Shown here: positions 23,741 through 36,900 of the stretch, one piece after another
Numbering within the stretch: the first letter of the stretch is position 1
How the letters are laid out: every line of letters begins with the position of its first letter
Origin: Panopea generosa
Taxonomy: Eukaryota; Mollusca; Bivalvia; Adapedonta; Hiatellidae
DNA length: 64,000 bases
NCBI GenBank assembly: GCA_029582155.1
Contig: CM055901.1
Coordinates: 46,497,228 to 46,561,227, forward strand
Direction of reading: 5' to 3'
The notes under the pieces: generated by a model
Databases searched by the model: none
Seen by the model: the letters and a program-made list of their open reading frames with translations, nothing else
Told to the model about the DNA's origin: nothing
Made by a program: the position numbers and the translations under genes

Positions 23741-25659
23741 TCTGAAAAATAAATTGTTTTCTACGCGCTGATATAAAACAAACTGCAGACAGGATATAAA
23801 ACTAGATAAAAATCAAAGCACTGCAGTGCTGATGGGGACGGAGCATATAAGATGTAAAATGTCGCTATTGTTTTAGACAAACAGGCCAATTTGCATACGT
23901 TGGAGTAAAATAATCCCGATTTCCTTTGATTCTTATACAGGGTACAAAATCTACATGTTCTATGCTTAACGTTGACCCTTTTCTCGAATAAGTCAGAGAA
24001 TGTAACTGAATGGTTTGCCTTTGAAATTGTATTTTCTGCTATAGTAGGAATATCAACTCTTAAATTTGGCAAATGTCCAACTTCAAGATTTTAGTTCAAC
24101 ACAATGAAATGAGATTTGTATCTTCAACTCAACTCGTGTTATTTTCAGAAATGACAAGCTTTCTATCATATATAAAATATCAAAGTGCTCTGAATCTAGC
24201 ACGATGAATTTACGATATTTAATTTAGAAATCCTCACTCCCCACTCGTAAGAAAGCGGACGTTTCTTTTTTGTTCAGTATAGGGTCTATGCCATCTGTCG
24301 GTGTGCACACATAAATAACAGATAAGCAACGAACTAAGCATAGATTTGCGGGGACGAGTCAAGGTAAGACACATTCACAAACTATGATTTTAATTATCAA
24401 GTCGTTTTTCCTGTTGTCGAAGATAAGGGAATTATAAGAATGTGTTTATTTTTTCTCCATGAATTGTATATGAAGATTACAACACAACATATCCAACTGA
24501 TGTAATTAGTCTGTAAATTACAGGCAAGTAAACACTTCTTTGCGCATTATGCTGACCGAAACGGAGTTGTTCAAAGAAACGTCATAATAAATAGTCATCT
24601 TAAACTTACCAATATGCTCTGCTTATATATATATATATATATATTGGTCTATTTAGTTAATAAAGGTAAAATAAATACACAAGTCCAAAGTCCAATTTCT
24701 AATTTCTTTCCTTTTATATACAATAGCTTTAATCAACTTTTGGCAATTGGAAAACCAATATTTATTTATCTATGTCGGTATAACCAGACAAAACGATTAA
24801 TTAAGTTATTCTCAATCAACGTAAACTTAGCACATATGTATAAATTGTTTCTACGGAAATCCGATATGTATAACCACTGTGGAAAACCACCTTTTTATCT
24901 CGCTTCTAAAATAACTTCTCCATTCCAAAAATATTTAAAAACTAACTCTCTCGATTTCAAGTCAAAACATTATATATCATATATTTTGACTAATCAAATT
25001 GTCTGATAAAATATAGATTATTTTAAATACCAATCATTGTTATGACAAAACGTACTAAAGTCGAAAGCCCTTGATGTACTAGTTCAGGAAATATACATTA
25101 TGCAACAAAGCGACACCTGTCAAAACAAACACTTATACAAATCCGCCGTCTCTTGTAATTATTTAAAGATTGGTATATGTTGTTAAAAATGTAATTTATT
25201 TTGACACGAATTATTCTACGAGACGTTAATCAACAAAATACATTAAAAACATCAGAATAAACACATTCATTCAATATGAAAATTGTAAACTTATTCTCTA
25301 GATATATTTAATCCATAATCAGTCTTGAATTGTATATACTTAGTTTCAATTTAATATGCCTTGACTGTTAATTATGTAATACCATTATATACAAACTATT
25401 TTTAAAAAATCAAATAAATTAAAGTGTTAAGAATTATTACAGTAATATGACTTTTAATCTGCGAGTGTCAAAGAAAATATATTACTAGAAAATGCTGACA
25501 CAATTTTTACTGAAAATGTGCGGCGTAACAATAAGCTAATGCTCCATATAATCAGTCTGTAAGCCGTCATTTTTAAATAATAGTTTTAATCAATCCCGAG
25601 TAGGTCAACTACTCAATCAAACACTTGTTCGGGGAGCATCTACCCTCGTTATTAATGTG
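23741..25659. other. AT-rich gene-free stretch with one unrecognised ORF
   Basis: A (TA)n run lies at about 24627-24645. A plus-strand frame of 130 codons (24614-25006) starts inside the TA run. Its product is rich in Lys, Asn, Ile and Phe, as expected from AT bias, and matches no family I recognise. It is probably chance or old element debris. No exon is called. Confidence 0.4.
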
Positions 25660-25860
25660 ATTTGCCATTTGGTGGACAAACTAAGGTGACGGTTATTTGG
25701 TGGACATACTTAAGTGATGGCCATTTGGTGGACATACTTAGGTGAGGCCCTCCCGGGGGTTTTGGAGATCTGAAGAACATGGCCATTTATTTTCAGAGAT
25801 CTGGGAAACAATGGTCATTACTTTCAGAGATCCAGGGATCAAAGGCCTAATTCTAGATCT
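25660..25860. repeat. Left half of a split ~30-bp repeat
   Basis: Two to three copies of 'gatggccatttggtggacat' are followed by 'gaggccctc' and then two to three copies of a different ~30-bp module ('cagagatctgggaaacaat'). The same two modules occur in reversed order at 27530-27790. See the finding on this pair. Confidence 0.7.
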
Positions 25861-26084
25861 AAGGATAGTGTCCTTAATGAAAAAAAAGTACCTAATTTGA
25901 TCAAATTGATCAGAGACATATAAACTGAGATAGGCAACTGGAGGCACTTGTCTAAATTTCAGGTGGCACATTTTGGCTTTTTCTAGTTTAGTTTGAACTT
26001 ATTTATATTACTTCGATTTTGAAACAAGTTCTTACGACTTAGAAAAATCATGTTCGAATTCTTCCTGGGTATAACCAGTACTAA

Positions 26085-26205
26085 GCATATGTGGAAAATG
26101 TGTCTTGCTCAAGGACACAACACATAGTCGTGGCGAAGGATTGAAATACCCACGACCCTCCGATCACGGGTTCGGTGCTTTACCACTAGATCATGTGGCG
26201 TTTTC
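26085..26205 (-). mobile_element. tRNA-derived SINE fragment, minus strand
   Basis: On the minus strand it reads 'gatctagtggtaaagcacc', then 'gatcggagggtcgtgggta', then 'tgtgtccttgagcaagaca'. This is a tRNA-like head followed by the 'tccttgagcaagacac' module, which recurs in metazoan tRNA-SINEs. Only about 120 bp remain. Confidence 0.65.
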
Positions 26206-27080
26206 TAAATCATGGAAACACACATCCTCCAGAATCAAACAACATAATTTTGTGATTATGGTATCAAAAGAAAGGACTTGATTTGGGAGATTATTTTATT
26301 CTTTTTAAAATTTAAAGAAATGAAGAATTTTATGCTTAAAGATTTTTTGTGATCGTTTTCTCTTTTTTAGCCCATTTTTGAAATAAGAAATAAGAAAAAC
26401 GACTTCAATAAATATCAATATGAAACTTTTCCCACCGATGGAAAACTTACTGCTTCATCTTTCTACCTAATATTTCTATTTTTATTGTGTTTTGTTTAAA
26501 CGTACATTGTATTTGTTAAATCAAGACTACCGTTTTCTGTTTAAAAAAAAAAATTTTCATGAAATTTCAACATATTTCGATTTCAATCCGTAATAATTTA
26601 AATTAAAAAAAGAAAAATATTAAATAATTGATAATTGGGATTGGTCATCATTTCTATCAGCTTTACTTTGGCACCAAAATTGTTAAATTCAGACCAAGAT
26701 TCGATGAGTTATTATAGAAATACTAAAAGTGCCGTGGACATTATATTGCTATTAGCCTGCCAGTCTCTGTAATTAATTTTCTTACATGTTAGACTGGGAC
26801 CCTGCACAACTTCATCCCATAATCGTATGTACCCGAAGTAAATTTTGGATGGTAATTCCGACCAATGATATATTTACAATACTGATGAGTAAAGGCAGAA
26901 TTGTGCAGAGGTTTTTATATCGTCAATTTCGGATCGTAAGGACTGGTGTTCAATCCCACCTGGCATCTACTTTTTTTTTTTATTAGATCGTGTTTACACA
27001 ATAAAGTCAATTATTTATGTATATTTATAATTATTTTTTATAATTATTTATGTGTATTTATTGCCTTTTGTAAATTAACC
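26206..27080. other. AT-rich stretch with a possible SINE scrap
   Basis: 26935-26980 ('ggtgttcaatcccacctggc' followed by poly-T) has a B-box-like phrase and may be a decayed SINE. The rest is AT-rich and homopolymer-rich, with no gene. Confidence 0.35.
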
Positions 27081-27330
27081 GTTCAGCTGTTCAATTTTTT
27101 TGTCTCTTCTGTCCTTCCATCGATATCTTCTTTGGCTCTACTTGCCAAAGGCCAGCAGGGCTTATGTCGTGGTAAATTGTCCATCGTCCATCCGTTAACC
27201 TTTTTCTTGTAGAAGCTATAGCATCCCCCACATTTTTCAAAGAATCTTATCCAAACTCGCACAGCATTTGTATAACCACACACTCTTGAAGTTCTTGAAC
27301 CAGCGTGATTGAACCACAAATGCTCCCTGC
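27081..27330. repeat. Bivalve-type interspersed repeat fragment
   Basis: The phrases 'ggctctacttgccaaaggcc', 'cagcagggcttatgtcgtgg' and 'ttgtccatcgtccatccgtt' are typical of a repeat frequent in bivalve DNA. The call is from recall. Open frames on both strands here are incidental. Confidence 0.4.
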
Positions 27331-27529
27331 CTCAGGGCTTACAAGCACATTTTTAGGAAACTTAAAAAACACCTTTTCTCTGAATGTTCAAGCCATAGAC
27401 CATAGATATTTTAAACAAGGAAAAGAAGACAGTACATGGATTTTGCTTATTATGATGATGTGTAAATAATAATAGAGAAGATTATAGTAGACGTTTTACT
27501 TAAGTAAACACTATTTGGTACTTTCAGGG

Positions 27530-27790
27530 AACTATGTTTAAAACTTTTGAAGATCTAGGTAACAGTGGAAATACTTTTAGAGATCTGGGGAACATGGACA
27601 AAATACTTTTGGGGAACTTTGGCAATGCTTTTGGAGATCTGGAGAACAATAGGCATTACTTAAAGAGATCCAGAGAACAGGGACCCCCCCCCCCCCTGAG
27701 AGGGCCTCTTACGTGATGGCCATTTGGTGGACATACTAAGGCGATGGCCATTTAGTGGACATACTAGGGTGATGGCCATTTGATGGACAT
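27530..27790. repeat. Right half of a split ~30-bp repeat
   Basis: Four to five copies of the 'gagatctggggaaca' module are followed by a C14 tract, 'gagagggcctc', and then three copies of 'gatggccatttggtggacat'. This is the same pair of modules as at 25660-25860, in opposite order but the same orientation. It ends about 70 bp before the first exon of the EF-hand gene. Confidence 0.7.
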
Positions 27791-27860
27791 GCTACCCTTC
27801 ACCTATATTACCAAAATTTCCTCCTGAACTATTCATGGCATGCTCTTTTTTATATTTCAG

Positions 27861-27914
27861 ATCAGCCAATATGTTATCTTTTGTAATGATAGCGGTGTGT
27901 GTGGGATTGAGCAG
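27861..27914 (+). CDS. EF-hand gene exon 1 (5' UTR end + signal peptide)
   Basis: A good acceptor ('tttttatatttcag') ends at 27860. Ten nt later comes ATG (27871), opening MLSFVMIAVCVGLS, a hydrophobic leader. The exon ends in phase 2 at CAG|GTCGGT, a usable donor though position +3 is unusual. The phase joins exactly to the next exon, completing a Ser codon and extending the leader as SAAFSLPHG. This fit is the main support, as there is no transcript evidence. A second in-frame ATG follows at 27886. Confidence 0.5.
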
Positions 27915-30900
27915 GTCGGTATCACGTCCATGTATAGTAGTGTTTTAGAGCCGTAAACTGCAATACGGTTGTTTCTAACCTGGTGGTACTTAATAATTAA
28001 TTGACATATTAAAGCAATAGTCAAATCTTGAACAACTTGCATTTATTTATGCACACTGATCCTGTTCGATATTTGTATAATTACGCACGTATGCGCAACA
28101 CAACACCACAACATTTTTATGCTGCAGCTAGACATGATCACTTGCAGAAAAAAATTTACTCAGGAAGTAAGATTTGATTGGCCGATATAAACACATCTCC
28201 TTAATGGCCATGTTTTAATAAAATAAAAAACACATGTTTTTATTCAGAATATCTTGTTATTTATCAAATAAAAAAAAATCAAATACGAAAACAAAGAGAT
28301 AAACATCGATAGTCAAACGAACGATACTCTGAAAATCGCCAAAGTAGTTCTGTTGTTTGAAAGAACCAATCAGAAACTCTGCAAGAATCCAGATACATTT
28401 GTTTCAAAGAAGAAATTGCCAAGTTGTTTGCCTTTTAGCAAAGCAACCGTCGAAGATGATCAAGTCTAGCTGCGACATAGAAAAACACAACTTCTTGTAT
28501 GTTCATCCGTTCCGTCAATCGGTAATATCATAATACAGTAAATATTTTAATCTACCACCGTTCTAACAAGAGAAATGCTTCGTTCAAGTGTTACAAGAAG
28601 CATCTAATGGCGATTATTGAAATACATATTTTGAAAATAAGGCATTGTGTGAAATGTATAGTTATGAAAGTTTAATTTGTAAAAACATGTGTATTAGATT
28701 TAGTATTTAACTGAAACACTTATTTGGAAAAGGTAGTGTTATTACAATCTGAGACGTGTATTGTTTATCTCTAGTACAAGTTGAAGACCGACTGTTATCA
28801 GAAACACCATCAGCAACTGGCATATTATCACCTAAAATTATATTTCCTCAGGCATCTCGAAAACTTTATCAAATATAAATGAACTTATCAGGTCAAACGA
28901 TTTACCGTATAAGATAGCATTAAATGACCCCACATATTATTATAGCAATGCTAAATTTCTAATGTCAAGAAGGAATAATAAGAATTACTTATCTGTATTT
29001 TTCCAATTAACGGCCAATGAACTATTTTCTTTATATCAGGTTAACGTATTTCCATTATCAACTTAGCAAACAAATTCGCACGGCACTCAAATTGTCAACA
29101 CATTCACCCACTTATTATTATCGGAAGATAAACAATATTATCACTTATTTTTGGATTTACCGAAATGTAAAGGAGATAAATTAAAAGTATGTAAAATCCA
29201 TATTACTCTAACAAAAAGGAAAAACGCATCGCGTTTATAATATATTCATGAATGGACAAAATAAAATAAAAGACACTTGCAAGTTTCAAAACACAGAGAA
29301 TATCATTCAACCTAAAATGATTCCAATTTCATCTTATTCAGTATCGATTTTCAAAATACCAACATTTGAAATGGTCCGTAAAAATAAAATAGAACACAAT
29401 ATCATATTAGGTTGCAATATGTGTCAAATGACAATTCTTTATGGTTGCTACATATAAAGTAATACATTTAAACTGTTATCATTAACATCCTGTAATTAAA
29501 GAGAAGAAAAATCGAAGCTAAATCTAATAAACATGCATATGCTGATGAATTTCTTTAATTCAACTACCTTGGATGACAATACTGTTACGAAAGCAACGCA
29601 AAATAAGTTAGATATTGACGTACCTGCTATCAACATATACAAACGCAAATGCGAATAATATCATTGCTACGGACATTAAAGAAACTATGAATTTGAAAAA
29701 AATACTGATGCAATTGAACATAACCAAAAGATATATTCTAATTTGGTTCACCCACTTCTCACCGGTGATATACAATTGAATGACAACCTACTAGTAGTAC
29801 TAGATACAAATGGTATAATAACATACGTTGCTGTTGCAACAACATCAGCTATCAACACGCTTGTAATACTTTTTCTGTGTTACAAAATAAAAATTATTCG
29901 AAATGCGTTACTTATTAGAACGGCACATGCAGCGAAAATACCATCATTAATGTATGTATCCCAAACAACAACAAAAACACCAAATTTCTTAAATCGACTG
30001 ATAGACATTGTTAAAGTTGACAACATTATATTGTTCTTTGCAATGATTTCGTTTATAGCAATTGTACATGCCATCTACATAACATATACAAACAAAACAC
30101 ATTCTGGATTATATGTCACTTTTACAAATGGTAAACGCTGCGAAACAACATTGTTGACTAAACTCTCACTCTGCTATATACCGATATTGGGATATAAAAC
30201 TTCCAGCGCTTATGAATATCAGTTGCGTACTAGACACGTTATTCCCAACGTTAATAGTAAATTGGCCACATTTTTATGTCAGAAATAAATTAACAAATGA
30301 CATAATGCCAATGAAATAAAAAATAAAGTTAACTTTTTTTACAGCGAGGACAATCATAATTAAAGGACCATTTTGCGCTTATAAAATATTGTAAATATTT
30401 GTGTTAAATGTATAGTTAATAAAGTATTTAACTGGAACACTTCTTTGGAAAAGGTAGTGTAATTACAATCTGAGACGTGTATTGTTTATCTCTAGTTCAA
30501 GTTGAAGACCTACTGTTACCAGAAACACCATCTAACAGTTGTGTCAAACAAGTTCCATATGACCTTTGTATAATTATAACTGTGTAAAATTTCAGACAAC
30601 TGTTTTAATTTGTAAAATGATATTGCCAAATTGAAGGCATATATTTTATGATGGTAACATTTTCTTGTGTTGTTTATTTTCGTAGAAAGTAGTTGATATA
30701 GATAAAAGATTTGACTATAAAACGTTGTTTGTTTAAGCGCTGCGTTTTCATTACCTCATGGCCACGACTTGAAAACGTTGGTAGACAACAGCTTCAAAAT
30801 GTTGGACCGTAACAACAATGGTTTTATTTCGGAGTCGGAGTTGGCGTTTATCTCGGATGGGGAGGATGCTGACCGTGAGTTCACTATTTTACGTTATTTA

Positions 30901-33900
30901 ACTGTGACGAATGGCAATTTAGGGAAATTTTAACTAGACACAAAATTTAAAGGGATGTATTGACCTTTTTATTAATTTTCTTAAAATATTATATATTATC
31001 TAAAATTTGTTAATTCTTGACGATCTTCGAAGATGAATTTTGAAAGAACCAATCAAAAATTTTGTAAGAACTCAGTAACATTGTTTTAAGAAGTTTGTCT
31101 TTTAAAAAGCAACCGTCGCAGATGATCAAGATAGCATTGGTAAATGATTAAAAAGCGTCTTGTTTTCCATATTTGTGGTCATCTGGGAGTAAAACCGGGA
31201 ATTTTGGTAATTAGAAATCTATAGTGGCACACGACGATAAAATGTTCCTATATATTTAACACGTTATTGTTGATAGCGTTCATTTTAGTTATATAGCTTT
31301 ATTTTGATATTTTAAATATGTATGTAAATGTAGGGTTAAGGCCGTTTTCAACACATTACTATTGTGTACAGTTAGGGTCATAAATGATTATTGAGCACGC
31401 TAATTCAAATTAGCATGTTTAAAGGTCACGCTCATCTGAAGTAGTATATTTGAAGAACATGCTAATTTTTTTATCATTTTGTACGCAATAACATGCTAAA
31501 TCCCACAATTCATATAACTGTTACAACCAATCAAAAGTTGCGTTATAATAAATAAAACACAGTGGACAGTAACTGTTGTAGATGTAAACTAAATACAACC
31601 TTTGTTAAAATGACGTTACATGACTTTCTTAACGGGGCTCGTAATATATTGACCTCAGTCGATTGTTACAAAAGTCCATAACTGCTCATCGACTTTTTTT
31701 TGGAAATGTTTAAATAAAAATCACTTAAACGATTATTTAAAATATTACAATACATTTTATACATACTACTAGTTGCTATTGCAATTCCTCTATAAAATAG
31801 GGCGTCCCTGGGTTCCGCTGTAGATAGTTTGGGTATCGGGATTAAACACATTTACCCCAGGTAATTGAAACTGTACCGTTATTAAAACAAACATTAAATA
31901 AAACGTGAAAACCTAAAACGGACATATTATTATACAATACCTCCGTTGAATATTATCTATGTCACCAGCTTTATCTCGCTTTGCATTTTCAACGGCTTTT
32001 TCAACTTCAAAGACAGATATAATATATCATATATAATAACATATTATGATCATTGAAAGACAAATTAGCAGTAGTACTGTTGTCAGAGATGTCCAAATGG
32101 GAAGATGCGTGGGCATGCCAATTTCTAGTTTTGTGAAATAAATCTAACGTTCTACTTGTCGAGAACATCAGAAACAGATGTAGAGATAGAAACATCATGA
32201 AGTTTACATTAAACTGTTAGTTTTATACTGGTTTACACCAATCTTACCGATAGACTTCCAGAACTCGGACTGATCAATATTACAGTCATTAAGTAACTCA
32301 TTTTGTAAAGAAAACAAATAAAAAGTTTTTAATTTTGTATTCACCGTCAAATAATTTAATAACTTGTTCATATTCAAATTTAAGATCTTTCTTTATGGTG
32401 ACTCGGGTTATCCCAAATATATTGAGATTCAGAAGATGACACCATAGATATTGACGAACGGTGTAATTTGAGTAACAATACAGCACTAAATGCTCAGCTT
32501 TTAAGACCGTGTATGATTTACATTTTACGCAAATTGTTATATACTTCCGTAAGAAAAAAATACCAATAATAAACATCATTAGCCTATAGTAAATAGTTAC
32601 AGTTTAACTGACTGAAGCGCCATATCCTACTTGTAACAATACTATTTAATATGCTTACAAATGTATGAAGACTTCTTTCTGACCAAGTTCTGTAGTTATG
32701 ACCAAAATCTGCAGCCGTGTTTAACCGTTTCTTACATTGCCTCATGTTTGGGGAAAACGGTTTGGAAACAAATTCATGAATAATAAGAAGAATATTTTAT
32801 CAACTGTTACAGTTTATCGTTTCAAAATACAAAATAATACATACAAGTTAATATAACAGACAACATTCAAATAATTTATTTATTTAAATGTTTAAACTTG
32901 ATAATACGGCGTTGACCTTACAGGGAATTTAATTTAAATCATTACATATTTCCATTACTCATATCTAATTTAAGATAAAGATATTAGATTTCTTTAAGTG
33001 ATATTAGGTATTAACAAATATAAAATTATATAATGGATTGCTGAACAAGCTTGTTTAAAACTACTTTAATAAGAAGAAATACATTCATATCTTATATTGG
33101 TGTCCGTTAGACAAATTAATATTATTTCGTACCATTGGTGCAAGAAGGTACCAAACAACATGTTGGGAGAATTTGACTTTTTCATATTTCTGACAATAAT
33201 ATATAATAATCTTGATTGTGTAAAAAGATCTAAGCCATATCTTTAAAACTGAGGGTAATATTGCATAATGTGATATGGTACCAAGTGTGTATCCCAATAA
33301 TGTTTGGTGCAAAAAGGTTCGAAGTGAACTGCAGTTTGTGCAAAAAGGTACCACATGTCATATGGTACCTTTTTGCATAAATCTTTTCTTCAAATTTTCG
33401 ATATAAGTATATATGCAAAAAGGCTCCATGTGACAAATGGTACCTTCTTGCATTAAGTCTTTGTAGAAATGTGTTTATTTTACATTAATAAAGATCCAAT
33501 TGCCAAATGGTACATTTTTTTATTTAACAAAATAATTCTACAGAGTATATTGTATTACTATTTCTGATGATATGGTACATTTTAGCAAAGACTAAGATGT
33601 TGACCAACATGCAATTAGTAATTATTTAGATTATATAATATAGTGTCTTATTTCGACATGTTTTGGACAGAACAAATAAACATAGCAGTCATGCAATTAA
33701 GTACGGCTCTGTATTCCTTGAGCGACAAACAAGTTTGATGTCATTTATGCAATGATACACTGGGGAAAGGTGAAGAACATAATGTCCGTCTGTGCAGCAT
33801 CCGGAGATCAGTTACAGCAATCATTTACTATTCAAACTCGTGCGAAGGACAAAATAGAAACCAATACGTTACTGCAGCATATCTCTTTACGAGGAATGTT

Positions 33901-36900
33901 GAAAAGTAGGTACACTTGGTCTGTATCTCCATTATTTTGTTTTCAATAATTATAATTTGCATATGTAAAGGTCATTCAGTTTCTAGTTCAGTTATCAAGA
34001 ATCTGCTCATGCAAATTATGAAAAATAAGATATTTTATTGGTTTGTTATACCTAGGTTTTCAGTTTTGAATTTGAGCGAATCAGGTCAAAATAGCCATAG
34101 AAGAACAACGGGTGTATATCAAAATATGAACCTTGTTACGTAGTTCGCCTACAGAAATTAAAGCGGACATGGACAAAGTTTATGGGGACAGTGCTCTTAA
34201 ATATCGTGGAGTTGCAAACTGGTCCCAATGTTTTACAAATGGTAGACAGTGTTGATCCCAGGACGGGGTGGCCGTCGTCAGTGTTTAGTGAGGAAGATGG
34301 GATAGCTGTACAGGAAGACATCAAGATATATGGAAGATACACTGTGAAGAATATTTCCTAGATATGTAGCTTAAATTCCTCAGCGGTGTTTTTTTTATAT
34401 TAAAACAGAAACAGAATATTAGGAAAGCTTTCGCCAGATTGATACCACGTATTTTAACTTTGGAGTAAAAGATGGTGCGGGTTAGAATGGCCCAAGAACA
34501 TTTAGATAGGTACGGTGAATGTGACCTTAGGCGGCTGCACGAGTCGTGTACTGGTGATGAAACATGGGTATCATTTTTTGAACTGGAAGGAAAAGAAAAT
34601 TGTATAGGTGAAATGGGGAAATGCCTGCTTGACTTAAACGTTTGAAAAAGTGTGTAGATGTGCTGGGGTACTTCGAGGGCCTGATATAGAGTTTTATCAA
34701 AGTAAGTTTCACTTTCTTAAACTTCATCAAGAACATAGACTTTTCTGATGCCTCTCATAGAATATCACAAATACCCCAGTTACAAACATTTAATCATGAA
34801 TTTCTGCAATCTGGTCATTCACAGAGAAGTGCGACTCTTTTTCACTCTAAAATTGAAACAGCCATGAAAAATACCTCCATCTTTGTACCATAACATTGGA
34901 GTACGCTTGTTGGCCTGGCTAGAAAGAAAAATCCATATATTGCTGTACCAATGTGATATAATTATGTCTTGGACTTCAAATCGTTTGTACAAACGCACTG
35001 TTCAACCCTCATATTTTCAACCACTGAAGAGCATGTCAACTGGCTGATAATTAAGTGGATACAAGGTAGGAAAATGTCCGCATGAAGTAGTTTCATGAAC
35101 TATGTATTTGAGTCATCATGTTTTTAGAAGTAATCATACAACGTAAAGCCAGTCATCAAAAGTGCAGTACATGTGTCTGATATAAGTTGTTGCTAGGACA
35201 AGTTGGCAATATCAGTTCAGAAGAAAAGGGACTTGATTACTATGTACATAAAGGGACTTATTCCGGAAGATTTCCATGGATACTTTGCAGACAACTAGAC
35301 CATTGGTTCGAAAGCAGCTTAAAGAACTAATGAAATGAAGCACTCCATACAGTCTTCTGGCTTCAGAGCCTTTGCTGTAGTGTTAGTTTTAAATGACTTG
35401 AAAGAACAGTTTTATACTTGGCGTGACCTAACATTGTAGTTGTTTGCTAGTATACTAAACTATTTTTCTGTTGCAGTTAAACATTAACTGATGATGATTT
35501 AAATAAAATAAACCAAAATATTATGTTAACTGTCATTATTACTACAATTATAGTGCATAGTTTCACTGAGCGCTTTTTTGGTCATTTTTCAGTTTTAAGA
35601 TGTTAAAAAGGTAATTTTTTCGTCAGAGTAAGAAGGTGCTATTTGACACATGGTACCTTTGGGTTCAATTTAACCATTAAATATGGAAATATTACTATGC
35701 AAAAAGGTGCCATATGCCATAAGGCACGTTTTAGCACTAAAACTATTTTACATTTGTTTAATGCAAAAGGGTACCAAGTGCTAAAATGATCAAAATCATA
35801 TATACCCTCTAATATTACTCTTTCAATGAAAGAGTCATTAAATTCTGGTCCTGATTCAAGTTTTTTCTGGTTAAGACAAAATATACTCTTTGACCAATGC
35901 AATTATATGGTACTTTGGCCAAGTATCTTACCTCAGGAATATACTCTGTACTTACTTGAGATGAATAATCATCTTTGTCAGAAGTTTCATTAGTTGTAGA
36001 GCTACAAATTGAACCATCACTATCTGATATATTTGGTGCATAAAGTTCATTAAAGTTGTGATACACAACATGAGTACTTGCCGTCAGGGTATTTCAAAGA
36101 AATCTGCAAACATTGCTTTCAACATTTTTAAAAGTGTAATGTATGTGACTTCAAACACAAATGTTTCATGGTTTTGTACAACAATAGAGGCTAAATGTCT
36201 AGCAAACAGACAAGAGGTCTTCAAATTGGTGTGAGTTCATTTCTGATACATGCTACTACCATCAAGGTTCAAACTATCTAGAGCCAGGCTTAAGTGTGCC
36301 TAAAATATATGATTAATATTTAATTTACTCTTCACAAGATCAAGAGCTTTTACTGGTGTCTGGACCACCAATTAAACATTGCCTTTTACAAGGACCTAAT
36401 TGGAAATAAGATTTCGGGCTCTATGGGCAATCCAAGGTTATTACACACTATTATTATGTTCAATGTTGCATTAAGCGAATACTTCTTTGGGATTTGCCAT
36501 CATTCAAGTAGCCATAGTTTCCTATAGAATATTTTACTGTGATAGATCATTAACTTTTTACACTGGATTTTGCCAAAACTGCAGTATTAAAATTGCATTC
36601 TGTGATACTTTATATTTAATAAGTTGCAATACTTAATTAATTTTATATAATATGGTTGATAGTTATAAAAGTACCTTTTACTAATTTATCTATTTTTTAT
36701 TTGTAATTGAGTATATATATATTTAACGTAACCTGTAAATGTGTGTTTTAACCTGAATAACATCAGTCAATCAACATCAATCCCCAAGGAAATTGACAAA
36801 ACTATTGTCCAGCAAGAAGACATTGTCCATGTTATTGTTTGAAAGGCATGTTGCTTTTCTAGACAAAAAGTTCATTACAGTGGTTTATGTCTGGTATGAC

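Larger units (their letters stand above)
33101..36070. mobile_element. Palindrome-rich element zone (GCAAAAAGGTACC hairpins) with nested transposase debris
   Basis: At both ends there are repeated palindromes of one kind. The core 'gcaaaaaggtacca' is followed within a few bases by its complement 'tggtacctttttgc'. The best example is 33337-33374, with others around 33131, 33276, 33412, 35652, 35697, 35762 and 35908. The 2 kb between carries transposase-like remnants. The arrangement suggests a fold-back type DNA element or two inverted clusters flanking an insertion. Exact ends and target duplication were not found. Confidence 0.5.

Noticed and set aside
24614-25006. 130-codon plus-strand gene
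   Set aside because: Starts in a TA microsatellite, composition follows AT bias, no family resemblance and no splice context.
35639-36066. Minus-strand acidic protein fragment (SDSDGSICSS region)
   Set aside because: Two overlapping short frames in the palindrome-rich zone with no motif or splice support; probably element debris.
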